IMG/VR virus record: IMGVR_UViG_3300044641_006337 | Location: 1-25,837 of that record | Reading direction: 5' to 3' (one strand) | DNA length: 25,837 nucleotides | Origin: a virus | In this document: one piece after another, positions 1 through 5,379 of the stretch | Layout: every line of letters begins with the position of its first letter | How positions within the stretch are numbered: the stretch's first letter is position 1 | Position numbers and translations under genes: made by a program | Notes under the pieces: model-generated | Database searches by the model: none | What the model was told of the DNA's origin: nothing | What the model saw: only the letters and a program-made list of their open reading frames with translations

Positions 1-21
1 CGGCTTCGGTGTTCGATACAT
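1..21 (-). CDS. Possible start of a further leftward gene (partial)
   Basis: Reading leftward, an AAGGAG ribosome binding site is followed seven bases later by ATG and six further codons (MYRTPKP) before the window ends. The spacing matches the other leftward genes. The preceding gene is still open in another frame here, so the two would overlap. Only the start signal supports it, and nothing can be said about the product. Confidence 0.3.
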
Positions 22-238
22 ACTGCAACTCCTTTCTTACTGATGCGATGATGTCATCTACTAGTGCTAGGGTTCCTTCTCTGTCGTTTTGGGTCATTAC
101 CCACATTGACATTGTGATCTCCCAGCACATTTGGCAGTAACTGCCTTTTACTGCTCCGAACATTCCATGCCAGTGAACCATTTTGCTTGACTTGAAGTCA
201 TCTTGGCACCTACGGCATGCTGACCTGATTTCTACCAT
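1..238 (-). CDS. Small zinc-ribbon protein (partial, runs off left edge)
   Basis: An open frame begins at an ATG overlapping the end of the upstream leftward gene by seven bases and stays open to the window edge (79 codons visible). It starts MVEIRSACRRCQDDF and has CRRC near residue 8 and CQMC near residue 35, a spacing that would suit one zinc ribbon. The segment after the second knuckle is helical and Met-rich (EITMSMWVMTQ), followed by an acidic helix. The ribosome binding site is weak, so translation may be coupled to the upstream gene. I do not recognise the family. A DNA-, RNA- or protein-binding role is inference from the Cys pairs only. Confidence 0.6.
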   Translation of the reverse strand, partial: MVEIRSACRRCQDDFKSSKMVHWHGMFGAVKGSYCQMCWEITMSMWVMTQNDREGTLALVDDIIASVRKELQYVSNTEA

Positions 239-384
239 AGGATTGGCTGGCCATTCTCTGCTGCGTGCTTCTTACACATGTGTAGCCCCTTTCTCACATC
301 GAACTGATGTGTCTTCACTATTACATACCCTAGCGCATTACATGTTTTGTATACGCACTTGTATGCTTTGTTGCTGCGTCGCAT
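232..384 (-). CDS. Tiny Cys/His-rich protein, 50 aa
   Basis: A 50-codon leftward gene with an excellent AAGGAGGG ribosome binding site five bases before its ATG. The ATG overlaps the TGA of the preceding gene (TGATG), so the two are translationally coupled. The product starts MRRSNKAYKCVYKTC, is basic, and has C-x4-C near residues 10-15 and a later C-x2-H (CKKH), which could together hold one zinc ion. It sits in the middle of a chain of similarly small Cys-rich genes. I do not recognise the family. The start signal and coupling make the gene real; function is unknown. Confidence 0.7.
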   Translation of the reverse strand: MRRSNKAYKCVYKTCNALGYVIVKTHQFDVRKGLHMCKKHAAENGQPILW

Positions 385-572
385 CAACCCTCCTTGGTGT
401 AGTGTGCTCGCAGCTCTTCATTGATTGTATCTGCGATGTGATAGGTGAGCACGATTAGACCTAGCACTGCCATGCCTGTAATGATACCGTCAATGATACT
501 ACTTAGTGCCACTGCTCGTGCTACACCTGCTACGATTGCGATTGTGTATACTACGACTACTTCCTTATCCAT
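384..572 (-). CDS. Small membrane protein, 62 aa
   Basis: The product starts MDKEVVVVYTIAIVAG and has two hydrophobic stretches, roughly residues 4-24 and 28-46, separated by a short SSIIDG turn, then a charged tail ending HYTKEG. This predicts a two-helix inner-membrane hairpin with a soluble C-terminus. I chose the ATG at 572 rather than the upstream in-frame ATG because GGAGGAGG lies six bases before it and the longer start would overlap the upstream gene by 85 bases. Its ATG overlaps the TAA of the zinc-ribbon gene upstream. It is too short to assign. Small early phage membrane proteins often alter host membranes or exclude other phages, but that is only a possibility here. Confidence 0.7.
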   Translation of the reverse strand: MDKEVVVVYTIAIVAGVARAVALSSIIDGIITGMAVLGLIVLTYHIADTINEELRAHYTKEG

Positions 573-790
573 TAGAATCCTCCTCCCATATTCTCCTGTT
601 CGCAGCGGCGGCATACTTGCGTCTCTCCGCTGATGTACCGACCGCAGTCCAGGCATACTGGCCTGCGTCGCTCACTGATCCGCAGCTCTGACTCCATTGC
701 TGGATCCAGAGCCTTGTGATAGTAGCCTTGTTTGCCATCTGGCTGGTCCTCTACGAACTTCCAGCTGTCGCGCTTATCGAACCTACTCAT
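572..790 (-). CDS. Zinc-ribbon protein, 72 aa
   Basis: A 72-aa product whose C-terminal half holds a textbook zinc ribbon: CLDC near residue 46 and CRRC near residue 60, with a short GRYISGETQV linker. The N-terminal half is charged and has no clear domain (starts MSRFDKRDSWKFVED). GAGGAGGA precedes the ATG, which overlaps the stop of the upstream gene as ATGA, and the end overlaps the next ATG. Both junctions indicate one polycistronic message. Proteins of this form in phages can bind nucleic acid or host proteins. The exact role is unknown. Confidence 0.75.
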   Translation of the reverse strand: MSRFDKRDSWKFVEDQPDGKQGYYHKALDPAMESELRISERRRPVCLDCGRYISGETQVCRRCEQENMGGGF

Positions 791-1149
791 GATTCCTCCT
801 CTCCACTAAATACCTTAGTCCAGCATTCCGGGCAAGTACCTGTGATTAGCATCTCTCGTACATCAGCGCTAAGTTCTGGCAACGCATCCTGCATTAATGT
901 GCCAGAGTTATATCTGGTGTACTGCTCTTCCGTCATTAGTACTACTGCACGCTGTTCGCAAATACCGCAAGCAGGTGTCCATACTGTCCACATTTTTTCT
1001 CTTGGTTTTGGTCTACATACTTTTTGGTCTTCATACCATCCACTTAGGAAAGCATCTCTCTCTTGCTTGATGTCGCATACTGAGCACACACGAATCACAT
1101 CACTGGGATAATCCCAATCGTGCCATTCGTACTCGTTCTGTGTTGTCAT
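787..1149 (-). CDS. Multi-CxxC zinc-binding phage protein, 120 aa
   Basis: Begins MTTQNEYEWHDWDYPSD, with AGAGGAGGAAA just before the ATG; an in-frame start 45 bases upstream lacks such a site. Three Cys pairs are visible, CSVC (22-25), CGIC (61-64) and CPEC (106-109), plus C45. The C-terminal half, from CGIC through a YxRYNSGTLMQDALPELSADVRE stretch to GTCPECW, reads like a small zinc protein that recurs in actinobacterial phages and plasmids; this is from memory. The second and third Cys pairs would form one zinc site around a central helix-turn segment. It is the first gene of the leftward small-gene chain. Function unknown. Confidence 0.78.
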   Translation of the reverse strand: MTTQNEYEWHDWDYPSDVIRVCSVCDIKQERDAFLSGWYEDQKVCRPKPREKMWTVWTPACGICEQRAVVLMTEEQYTRYNSGTLMQDALPELSADVREMLITGTCPECWTKVFSGEEES

Positions 1150-1236
1150 GATTTCCTCCTCTTGCCATATGATAGTAATGCGCATTGGCGGCAACCACTA
1201 GCGCTGGTGCGCTGATGGGCTGCGATGCCGAACACG

Positions 1237-1266
1237 CTGGAAGGCTGGGCGACCCCAGCCTTCCAG
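1237..1266. terminator. Strong 13-bp hairpin downstream of the SSB gene
   Basis: CTGGAAGGCTGGG pairs perfectly with CCCAGCCTTCCAG around a four-base CGAC loop. It lies 19 bases past the SSB stop on the minus strand and before the next leftward gene. There is no following T-run, so this is a structural terminator, attenuator or mRNA-stabilising element by inference. Confidence 0.6.
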
Positions 1267-1272
1267 ACCTGA

Positions 1273-1290
1273 CGCTGACGAATGTCAGCG
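1273..1290. other. 7-bp hairpin overlapping the SSB stop codon
   Basis: CGCTGAC, loop GAAT, then GTCAGCG forms a perfect short stem that includes the SSB stop codon. Together with the 13-bp hairpin next to it, it makes a double-hairpin end to the SSB transcript. Confidence 0.45.
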
Positions 1291-1650
1291 CTGCGGCAGT
1301 GGCTTCGTCTCGGTCTCAACGCGATTCTCGGCTGAGCGAGCAGCATCACCAAGTTGCCCGACGATTTCGCCGACCACAACTTGTAGCGACCACTGATTGG
1401 TCTTGGCATTCTTGGCAGAACCAAGTTCACCGATGACCTGGACCTCAGAACCAATGAGAGCCTGCAACGCATCAGCGACTGGACCTCGGGCGACGCAACG
1501 GACATAATCCGTGCGCGTCTTTCCGTCAGGCACTGCGAGCGTGAAGGCGAACATCGCCCCCTTGGTCTCGGACGCCTCGAAGTAGCGGTGCGTTGGAGCA
1601 CCCTTGTTCGACTTGTCCTGAACTACCCCCTTGACCTGTACCTTGTTCAC
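1285..1650 (-). CDS. ssb: Single-stranded DNA-binding protein (SSB-like, OB fold)
   Basis: A 121-aa product starting VNKVQVKGVVQDK. I set the start at GTG 1650 because AAGGAGGTC lies immediately upstream; the longer open frame beyond it has no binding site and is unrelated low-complexity sequence. The core from FAFTLAVPDG (about residues 35-44) through YVRCVARGPVADAL to GSEVQVIGELGSAKN and a final QVVVGEIV strand matches the OB-fold strand order of bacterial and phage SSBs. It lacks the acidic DDIPF-type C-terminal tip used to recruit host partners; the tail is instead TETKPLPQR. It should coat ssDNA during phage replication. It is the only recognisable replication gene in the window. Confidence 0.75.
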   Translation of the reverse strand: MNKVQVKGVVQDKSNKGAPTHRYFEASETKGAMFAFTLAVPDGKTRTDYVRCVARGPVADALQALIGSEVQVIGELGSAKNAKTNQWSLQVVVGEIVGQLGDAARSAENRVETETKPLPQR

Positions 1651-1961
1651 CGTTGACCTCCTTGGGTCTTGTGCCGCGCCACTGTGGCTTGGCTGAGGAC
1701 ATCGCACCATACCGCAGACCTGCTGCGACAAGCGCGGAGCGCTTGCGCACCCCGAGCCGAGGAGCGAAGCGACGACAGCGCAGGGGCTTGGCAGGTCTAG
1801 TGAGCGTAGCGAACGGCGGTATGGTCGAGTACCGATAGCCAAGCGCCTGTGGCGCGAGTAGCACAAGATCCAGAAGGAGGTCAAGTAGAACAAGGTACTG
1901 TTTCAAGGGGGTCTTTCAGGCAAGTCGGTACGCAAGGGTGCCATTAGCACCGCACATTCGG

Positions 1962-2057
1962 GGCGACCGTTGAGCCAAGGGGCGAGTATCGCCGAGCGCA
2001 TCGCAGGCACTGGCGTGATAGAGCGCACGGTAGTTCCGTTGTGGCGACCGTTGTGCC
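1962..2057 (+). repeat. Direct repeat GGCGACCGTTG(A/T)GCC
   Basis: GGCGACCGTTGAGCC at 1962-1976 and GGCGACCGTTGTGCC at 2043-2057 differ at one of 15 positions. The first copy runs into one of the TGAGC-type repeats. Both are in the non-coding region. Confidence 0.5.
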
Positions 2058-2160
2058 TGACGCTGAGCAGTTGAAGGTCTCATGGCTGAGGTCTGGGCGT
2101 CGGTACATTGGTTCGCACAAGATGACGAGCCAACTGTGGGCGCACAAGGCGTGGGCTAGA

Positions 2161-2200
2161 ACTCGGCGGCACATTGGTGAGCATGCTCGTACTGCCGAGT
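2161..2200. repeat. Nested inverted repeat with central palindrome
   Basis: ACTCGGC (2161-2167) and GCCGAGT (2194-2200) are perfect inverted repeats. Between them lies the 10-base palindrome GAGCATGCTC (2179-2188). The nested symmetry suits a protein-binding site or cruciform. A smaller hairpin, TGCGC-GTA-GCGCA, follows at 2235-2247. Confidence 0.45.
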
Positions 2201-2343
2201 CGCATGTTGAGCCGAGCGAGCCACGCCGCAGTGTTGCGCGTAGCGCAGCATCGGGTCGGAAGGTGGGGGCGAACGGACTTCCGCAGTGGAGGGCTGAGCA
2301 GCCTGATAACTGTGGAGTCGTGTTGAGCCCGAGCGAGTGCTAA

Positions 2344-2359
2344 GGTTGCGTTAGCAACC
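2344..2359. other. Hairpin GGTTGC-GTTA-GCAACC
   Basis: A perfect six-base stem with a four-base loop sits exactly between two TGAGC-type repeat copies (2324 and 2362). It forms a compact repeat-hairpin-repeat unit in non-coding DNA. Confidence 0.45.
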
Positions 2360-2450
2360 GTTGAGCACGAGTGGAGGGTGATACACGATCGTTCACCGCG
2401 ACACCAGCGCCAACGCAACTCTGATAAGCGCAGCCCATGCGAAGCAGGGG

Positions 2451-2482
2451 GGCTGTACAATCCCCAGTGGGATTGTGCAGCC
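2451..2482. other. 14-bp hairpin in the non-coding region
   Basis: GGCTGTACAATCCC pairs with GGGATTGTGCAGCC around a CAGT loop; the single exception is a G-T wobble, which suggests the pairing is kept at RNA level if read rightward. A TGAGC-type repeat begins immediately after it. No T-run follows. It could be a terminator-like element, an RNA structure or an origin hairpin. Confidence 0.55.
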
Positions 2483-2640
2483 TGAGCGAAGCGAACTGCG
2501 CTGGAGTGCGCGAATTCCAAGAAGGGGGCTCCCGTGCACCGATTTGATGAGATTTCCGCCAGCTCGGGTACACCCAACCTCCGCACTGAGACCCCCCTTT
2601 GATAAGGCTAAGCCCCCCTCCCTTATGACCAGCCGTGCTC

Positions 2641-2794
2641 AATTTTTTTTAACAATCCTTAATCTGTGCAATTTTCTGCAAAAAGTGCCAAAAACCTGTC
2701 TTATATATAGAGGACTATTACAGGTATACCGGAATCTTAAACAAAGAAGGTATATATACCTTTAGGGGGCAGTCTGCCCTGGGAGATGTAACAA
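2641..2794 (+). promoter_or_regulatory. AT-rich leader and candidate control region of the rightward genes
   Basis: Composition changes sharply from GC-rich to AT-rich at about 2638, beginning with a T8 run. A TATATATAG stretch at 2702-2710 could serve as a -10 element, but I found no convincing -35. Two related palindromes follow: GGTATACC (2723-2730) and the perfect 16-base AAGGTATATATACCTT (2747-2762). A short GGGCA-TGCCC hairpin (2767-2779) then precedes the first start codon at 2795. The arrangement suits a regulated promoter with operator-like sites. Confidence 0.5.
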
Positions 2795-3373
2795 ATGGGT
2801 GTCGACAAAGGATACGGATCTGGCAAGCCTCGTTCGGCCGCCAACTCCCGCGCCCGGCAGCGGGTAGCCTCCGGGAGCTTCACCAAGGGACCAACCAAGA
2901 CCAATCGCGCCCTTAAGAAGATAGCGGCCCAGAACCCTGTCACCGGCTTCATAGGCGGTGGCGTCCTGGCGTCCAAGGGGTTCGTAAGCGCATTTAACAA
3001 GGCATCTTCGCAAGTTGGGAAGGCATTCCACAGGGACCTCGGAGCAGGATTTTCCAAAAAGTCCATAGGGGCCCTAAGCGATAAGATGAGCTCAAGGCCG
3101 TCATCATCGGCAATTGGACCAGTTAGCGATGCAATTAGGGATGCTGTTGGGAATAGGACGTACGAGGTGTGGCGACGTGGAGTAGCTGCAAACATGGGCA
3201 GGCTTGGCAGCAAGGAATTTAACTTGACCCCAGCACAGTCCAGGGGGCTAGGCGGGTCAAATGCAAAAGACCCATCAGTTAGGCTTATTCAGAACACAGA
3301 GGGTGGAATCATAAACCGCGGAGAGGCGATTAAGGTATTTCCCCGAGACAGATCTAAGCTCAAGGCAAAGTAA
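2795..3373 (+). CDS. Basic protein with shared N-terminal tag, 192 aa
   Basis: First gene of the rightward block. The product is basic and rich in Ser, Gly, Arg and Lys. Its first 18 residues, MGVDKGYGSGKPRSAANS, are identical to those of the gene at 3780 although 11 of the codons differ silently. After the tag comes a Lys/Arg-rich segment, then a Gly-rich patch (TGFIGGGVLASKG) and a Ser-rich middle, ending in basic residues (SKLKAK). There is no signal peptide or clear membrane segment. Its stop overlaps the next ATG (TAATG). I do not recognise a family. A small DNA-associated or virion protein is plausible from the charge, but is inference. Confidence 0.75.
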   Translation: MGVDKGYGSGKPRSAANSRARQRVASGSFTKGPTKTNRALKKIAAQNPVTGFIGGGVLASKGFVSAFNKASSQVGKAFHRDLGAGFSKKSIGALSDKMSSRPSSSAIGPVSDAIRDAVGNRTYEVWRRGVAANMGRLGSKEFNLTPAQSRGLGGSNAKDPSVRLIQNTEGGIINRGEAIKVFPRDRSKLKAK

Positions 3374-3777
3374 TGGCCCATCGCACACGGTTGCAGCGGG
3401 CCCAGGCATACGTCGATGAGGCTAAGGAAGCGCTAAATCTCTCCCAGTGGGAGATAAAGGTCCAGGACTACCCATCTGCCGATGACGCTTATGCCGACAT
3501 CGAGCCCCATGACTACCTCTGGCACGCCAAGCTACGCCTCTCAGAGGACTTCTGGAAGGAAAAGCCGGAGGATCAGGCCAAGATCGTGGCCCACGAGCTG
3601 CTCCACCTGCATTATGCCGGTGTCGAGCGTATTATCAACCACCTGGAGCCAATACTCGGCGGCCAGGCCCACGAACTTCTCTCTAAGTTCTGGGATATTG
3701 AAGTAGAGAGAGCTGCGGACGCACTGTCCGGCCCGGTCGGAGGGCTACTACCGACACCAGATTTCGGGGGAAAGTAA
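3373..3777 (+). CDS. HExxH zinc metallopeptidase-like protein
   Basis: A 134-aa product with a zincin signature: AHELLHLHY with H74, E75 and H78 as expected zinc ligands and general base, and a downstream EVERAAD segment (110-116) that could supply the third ligand. The N-terminal 60 residues are a helix followed by strands (LSQWEIKVQDYP), the layout of short minimal-gluzincin proteins seen in phages. No signal peptide or membrane segment is visible. It overlaps the preceding stop and lies three bases before the following gene. These two neighbours share an identical N-terminal tag, which raises the possibility that it processes them. Substrate is unknown. Confidence 0.7.
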   Translation: MAHRTRLQRAQAYVDEAKEALNLSQWEIKVQDYPSADDAYADIEPHDYLWHAKLRLSEDFWKEKPEDQAKIVAHELLHLHYAGVERIINHLEPILGGQAHELLSKFWDIEVERAADALSGPVGGLLPTPDFGGK

Positions 3778-3779
3778 CA

Positions 3780-4340
3780 ATGGGAGTCGACAAGGGCTAC
3801 GGTTCAGGCAAGCCCCGATCCGCAGCAAACTCAGCAAGCCGCCGGACGCAGGCCGCCAAGGCCAACTCCAGGAAGATAACCCAGCAGAGGCAGGCAGCAA
3901 AGCCATTTGCCAAGGCCGTGGCTAAGGCCGTGGCCGATGGGTCGTACGGCAAGATCCAGGAGCTTGGAGTTAGCGGGGGCCTGAAGTCCCTTGCTGGGCG
4001 AATGCTACCAAAGTTCACTGGCCAGGACGTAGCTACGACGGCATCTGCGGCCATGCGCCTAAAGGCGTATCAGCAGGGGCAGATCGCAGCAAGGTCGACA
4101 GCCATATCACGCGGAGTGGTAAGCCGTGCTGGACAGAACTCCCCATTCTCGAACGTCTCTAGGCGACTTGCAACTGAGGCCAAGCTTGAGGGACAGTTTA
4201 TGCGAGAGAGAGCATCAAGAACTAACCCTACACCGTTCAGTAGGGGAATGGACGCTAGGGAAAACGCAACAGGCGGTTTTGAGCCAACCCTTCGAGAGCT
4301 TCGACTAAATGCTATCCGATCTAGAAAGACAGGTCAATAA
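3780..4340 (+). CDS. Basic protein with shared N-terminal tag, 186 aa
   Basis: Starts with the same 18 residues (MGVDKGYGSGKPRSAANS) as the gene at 2795, then diverges into a strongly basic segment (about residues 19-65, rich in K, R, Q and A) and a helical, Arg-rich remainder ending AIRSRKTGQ. The stretch KPFAKAVAKAVADG reads as an amphipathic helix. A TAACA-ATGGG start context resembles that of the other copy, so the tag and its translation signal may have been duplicated together. The end overlaps the next ATG (TAATG). No family recognised. Confidence 0.75.
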   Translation: MGVDKGYGSGKPRSAANSASRRTQAAKANSRKITQQRQAAKPFAKAVAKAVADGSYGKIQELGVSGGLKSLAGRMLPKFTGQDVATTASAAMRLKAYQQGQIAARSTAISRGVVSRAGQNSPFSNVSRRLATEAKLEGQFMRERASRTNPTPFSRGMDARENATGGFEPTLRELRLNAIRSRKTGQ

Positions 4341-4474
4341 TGCCGATGATCGAAGGGAAGAAGTTCCCATACACCAAGGCCGGGATGAAGGCTGCTGCAG
4401 AGTACGCCAAGAAGACCGGTAAGCCTATGAAGAAGGCTAAGCCTAAGGTTAAGAAGACTGCCCGGTACCGGTAA
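4340..4474 (+). CDS. Tiny Lys-rich protein, 44 aa
   Basis: Forty-four codons beginning MPMIEGKKFPYTKAGMKAAAE and ending KKTARYR; about 13 residues are Lys. The ATG overlaps the stop of the preceding gene. Short proteins with a FPYTxxGMxAA core and a Lys-rich tail recur in environmental phage genomes, from memory; I know of no function. The Lys-rich C-terminus looks nucleic-acid binding. Codon use and coupling argue that it is real. Confidence 0.65.
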   Translation: MPMIEGKKFPYTKAGMKAAAEYAKKTGKPMKKAKPKVKKTARYR

Positions 4475-4523
4475 GCCGGAGGGACGCCAAAATTTATAAA
4501 AATTTCGACGCTCAGGCGGCCTG

Positions 4524-5204
4524 ATGGAGTATAGGGAGATAATCCAAAAGGTGGTGCAGGCGCTGGGCAAGCCAGACTACCTAGAGATTGGCGTAAACGA
4601 GGGAAAGTCCTTCCGCCCGGTCGAAGCAGAGCGAAAGATCGGTATTGACCCTGATTTCAGGTTTGATTACGTGAATCGAGCCAAGCCCAACGAAAAATAC
4701 TACCAGATGACCAGTGACGAGTACTTTGCTAGTCACCACGATGTCATCGACGGCGTCGCATTCATCGACGGACTACACACATGTGCCCAGGTCATGAGGG
4801 ACGTGGACAATGTCCTCAAGACGATGACCCCTGACAGCGTCATCCTAATCGACGACAGCTCACCAATATTCGAGTCAGAGGCTGTTCCGGCTAAGAGCAT
4901 CAACGAAGCTGCTCTAATCGTCGGGCCAAAATTTGACTATTCTTGGTGTGGGGACGTGTGGAAGGCAGTGGCAATCATTAGGGCCACCGCAACCGACCTT
5001 AACGTCTTTACTGTCAAAGGCAACAGAGGCCTAACCTTTGTTACCATGGGAAAGCCAGAGAATCTTCTCTCCATCCCGGTGGGTGAGATACTTTCGGCTG
5101 ACTACAAGTACCTGTCCGATGCTCGGGAGCGTATCCTGAATATGAAGGACGATGCCTACATGGAGGAATGGTTAATTGGCAAGAAAGCTGCTACTCGACA
5201 ATAG
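4524..5204 (+). CDS. SAM-dependent methyltransferase, class I (Methyltransf_24-like)
   Basis: A 226-aa Rossmann-fold methyltransferase. Motif I is YLEIGVNEGKSF (19-30), with the SAM-binding ExGxxxG. IGIDP (39-43) ends the second strand and supplies the acidic ribose-binding residue. VAFIDGLHT (78-86) and VILIDDSSP (106-114) are the later strands with their acidic ends. The order and the FIDGLH motif match small methyltransferases acting on sugars or small molecules, common in surface-polysaccharide gene clusters, rather than DNA methyltransferases: no DPPY or PCQ motif is seen. A glycosyltransferase lies 20 kb away in the same phage. Substrate unknown. A 49-base AT-containing gap precedes it; AGGCGG serves as a weak binding site. 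Confidence 0.75.
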   Translation: MEYREIIQKVVQALGKPDYLEIGVNEGKSFRPVEAERKIGIDPDFRFDYVNRAKPNEKYYQMTSDEYFASHHDVIDGVAFIDGLHTCAQVMRDVDNVLKTMTPDSVILIDDSSPIFESEAVPAKSINEAALIVGPKFDYSWCGDVWKAVAIIRATATDLNVFTVKGNRGLTFVTMGKPENLLSIPVGEILSADYKYLSDARERILNMKDDAYMEEWLIGKKAATRQ

Positions 5205-5232
5205 GCGCGGCGTGTTCGGCCTGAAGGCCACC

Positions 5233-5361
5233 ATGCCAACCACGCGCAAGGGCGTAGGCATAGGAAAGCGCAAGGGCGCCACTATCTCGAAGGGACTCCC
5301 GACGTTGGGGCCCTCGAAGAAGCCCAAGAAGCAAGGCCGAATTGGCCGCATAAAGATTTAG
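5233..5361 (+). CDS. Tiny basic protein, 42 aa
   Basis: The likely product starts MPTTRKGVGIGKRKG and ends QGRIGRIKI, with about 14 Lys or Arg and many Gly, and no acidic residue. GAAGG lies five bases before this ATG. In-frame alternatives are TTG 5176 and GTG 5212, which would extend it to 61 or 49 aa, the first overlapping the methyltransferase end. No family recognised. The composition resembles its neighbours in this block of basic proteins. Confidence 0.55.
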   Translation: MPTTRKGVGIGKRKGATISKGLPTLGPSKKPKKQGRIGRIKI

Positions 5362-5379
5362 AAAAGGGGAGCATAGAAC

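Larger units (their letters stand above)
1762..2496. repeat. Dispersed degenerate TGAGC(C)NAGCGA repeats
   Basis: At least seven related copies in the same orientation: GGAGCGAAGCGACG at 1761, TGAGCGTAGCGAACGG at 1801, TGAGCCAAGGGGCGAG at 1971, TGAGCCGAGCGAGCC at 2208, TGAGCCCGAGCGAGTGC at 2324, TGAGCACGAGTGG at 2362, and TGAGCGAAGCGAAC at 2483. Several are preceded by GT. Spacing is irregular, with two pairs about 38 bases apart. Copies overlap no gene. Confidence 0.55.
1651..2640. other. GC-rich divergent intergenic region without a credible gene
   Basis: Nearly 1 kb between the leftward SSB and the AT-rich leader of the rightward genes. Open frames of 60-170 codons exist on both strands but none has a binding site or a recognisable product. 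The stretch is rich in short inverted repeats and recurring GAGC/AGCGA words. Candidate roles are replication origin, control region or source of structured RNAs. I saw no tRNA in it by eye. Confidence 0.6.

Noticed and set aside
1177-1186. AATGCGCATT palindrome upstream of the leftward small-gene chain
   Set aside because: Ten bases only, not repeated nearby, and no promoter with acceptable spacing was found with it.
1651-1906. Upstream extension of the SSB open frame
   Set aside because: A strong AAGGAGGTC sits right before GTG 1650, and the extension is low-complexity and unlike SSBs.
2041-2343. 100-codon rightward open frame in the non-coding region
   Set aside because: No ribosome binding site, and the sequence is Arg/Ser-rich noise produced by the GAGC/AGCGA repeats; the opposite strand is equally open.
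1762-2496. CRISPR array in the repeat-rich non-coding region
   Set aside because: Repeats are short, degenerate and irregularly spaced, and no cas genes are present.
2080-2642. Leftward open frames of 168 and 100 codons
   Set aside because: They overlap each other and the repeats, have no binding site, and give Cys/Ser/Arg-rich products with no recognisable motif.
1651-2794. tRNA genes
   Set aside because: No cloverleaf with a GTTCRANNC T-arm was found by eye; a tRNA-search program would settle it.
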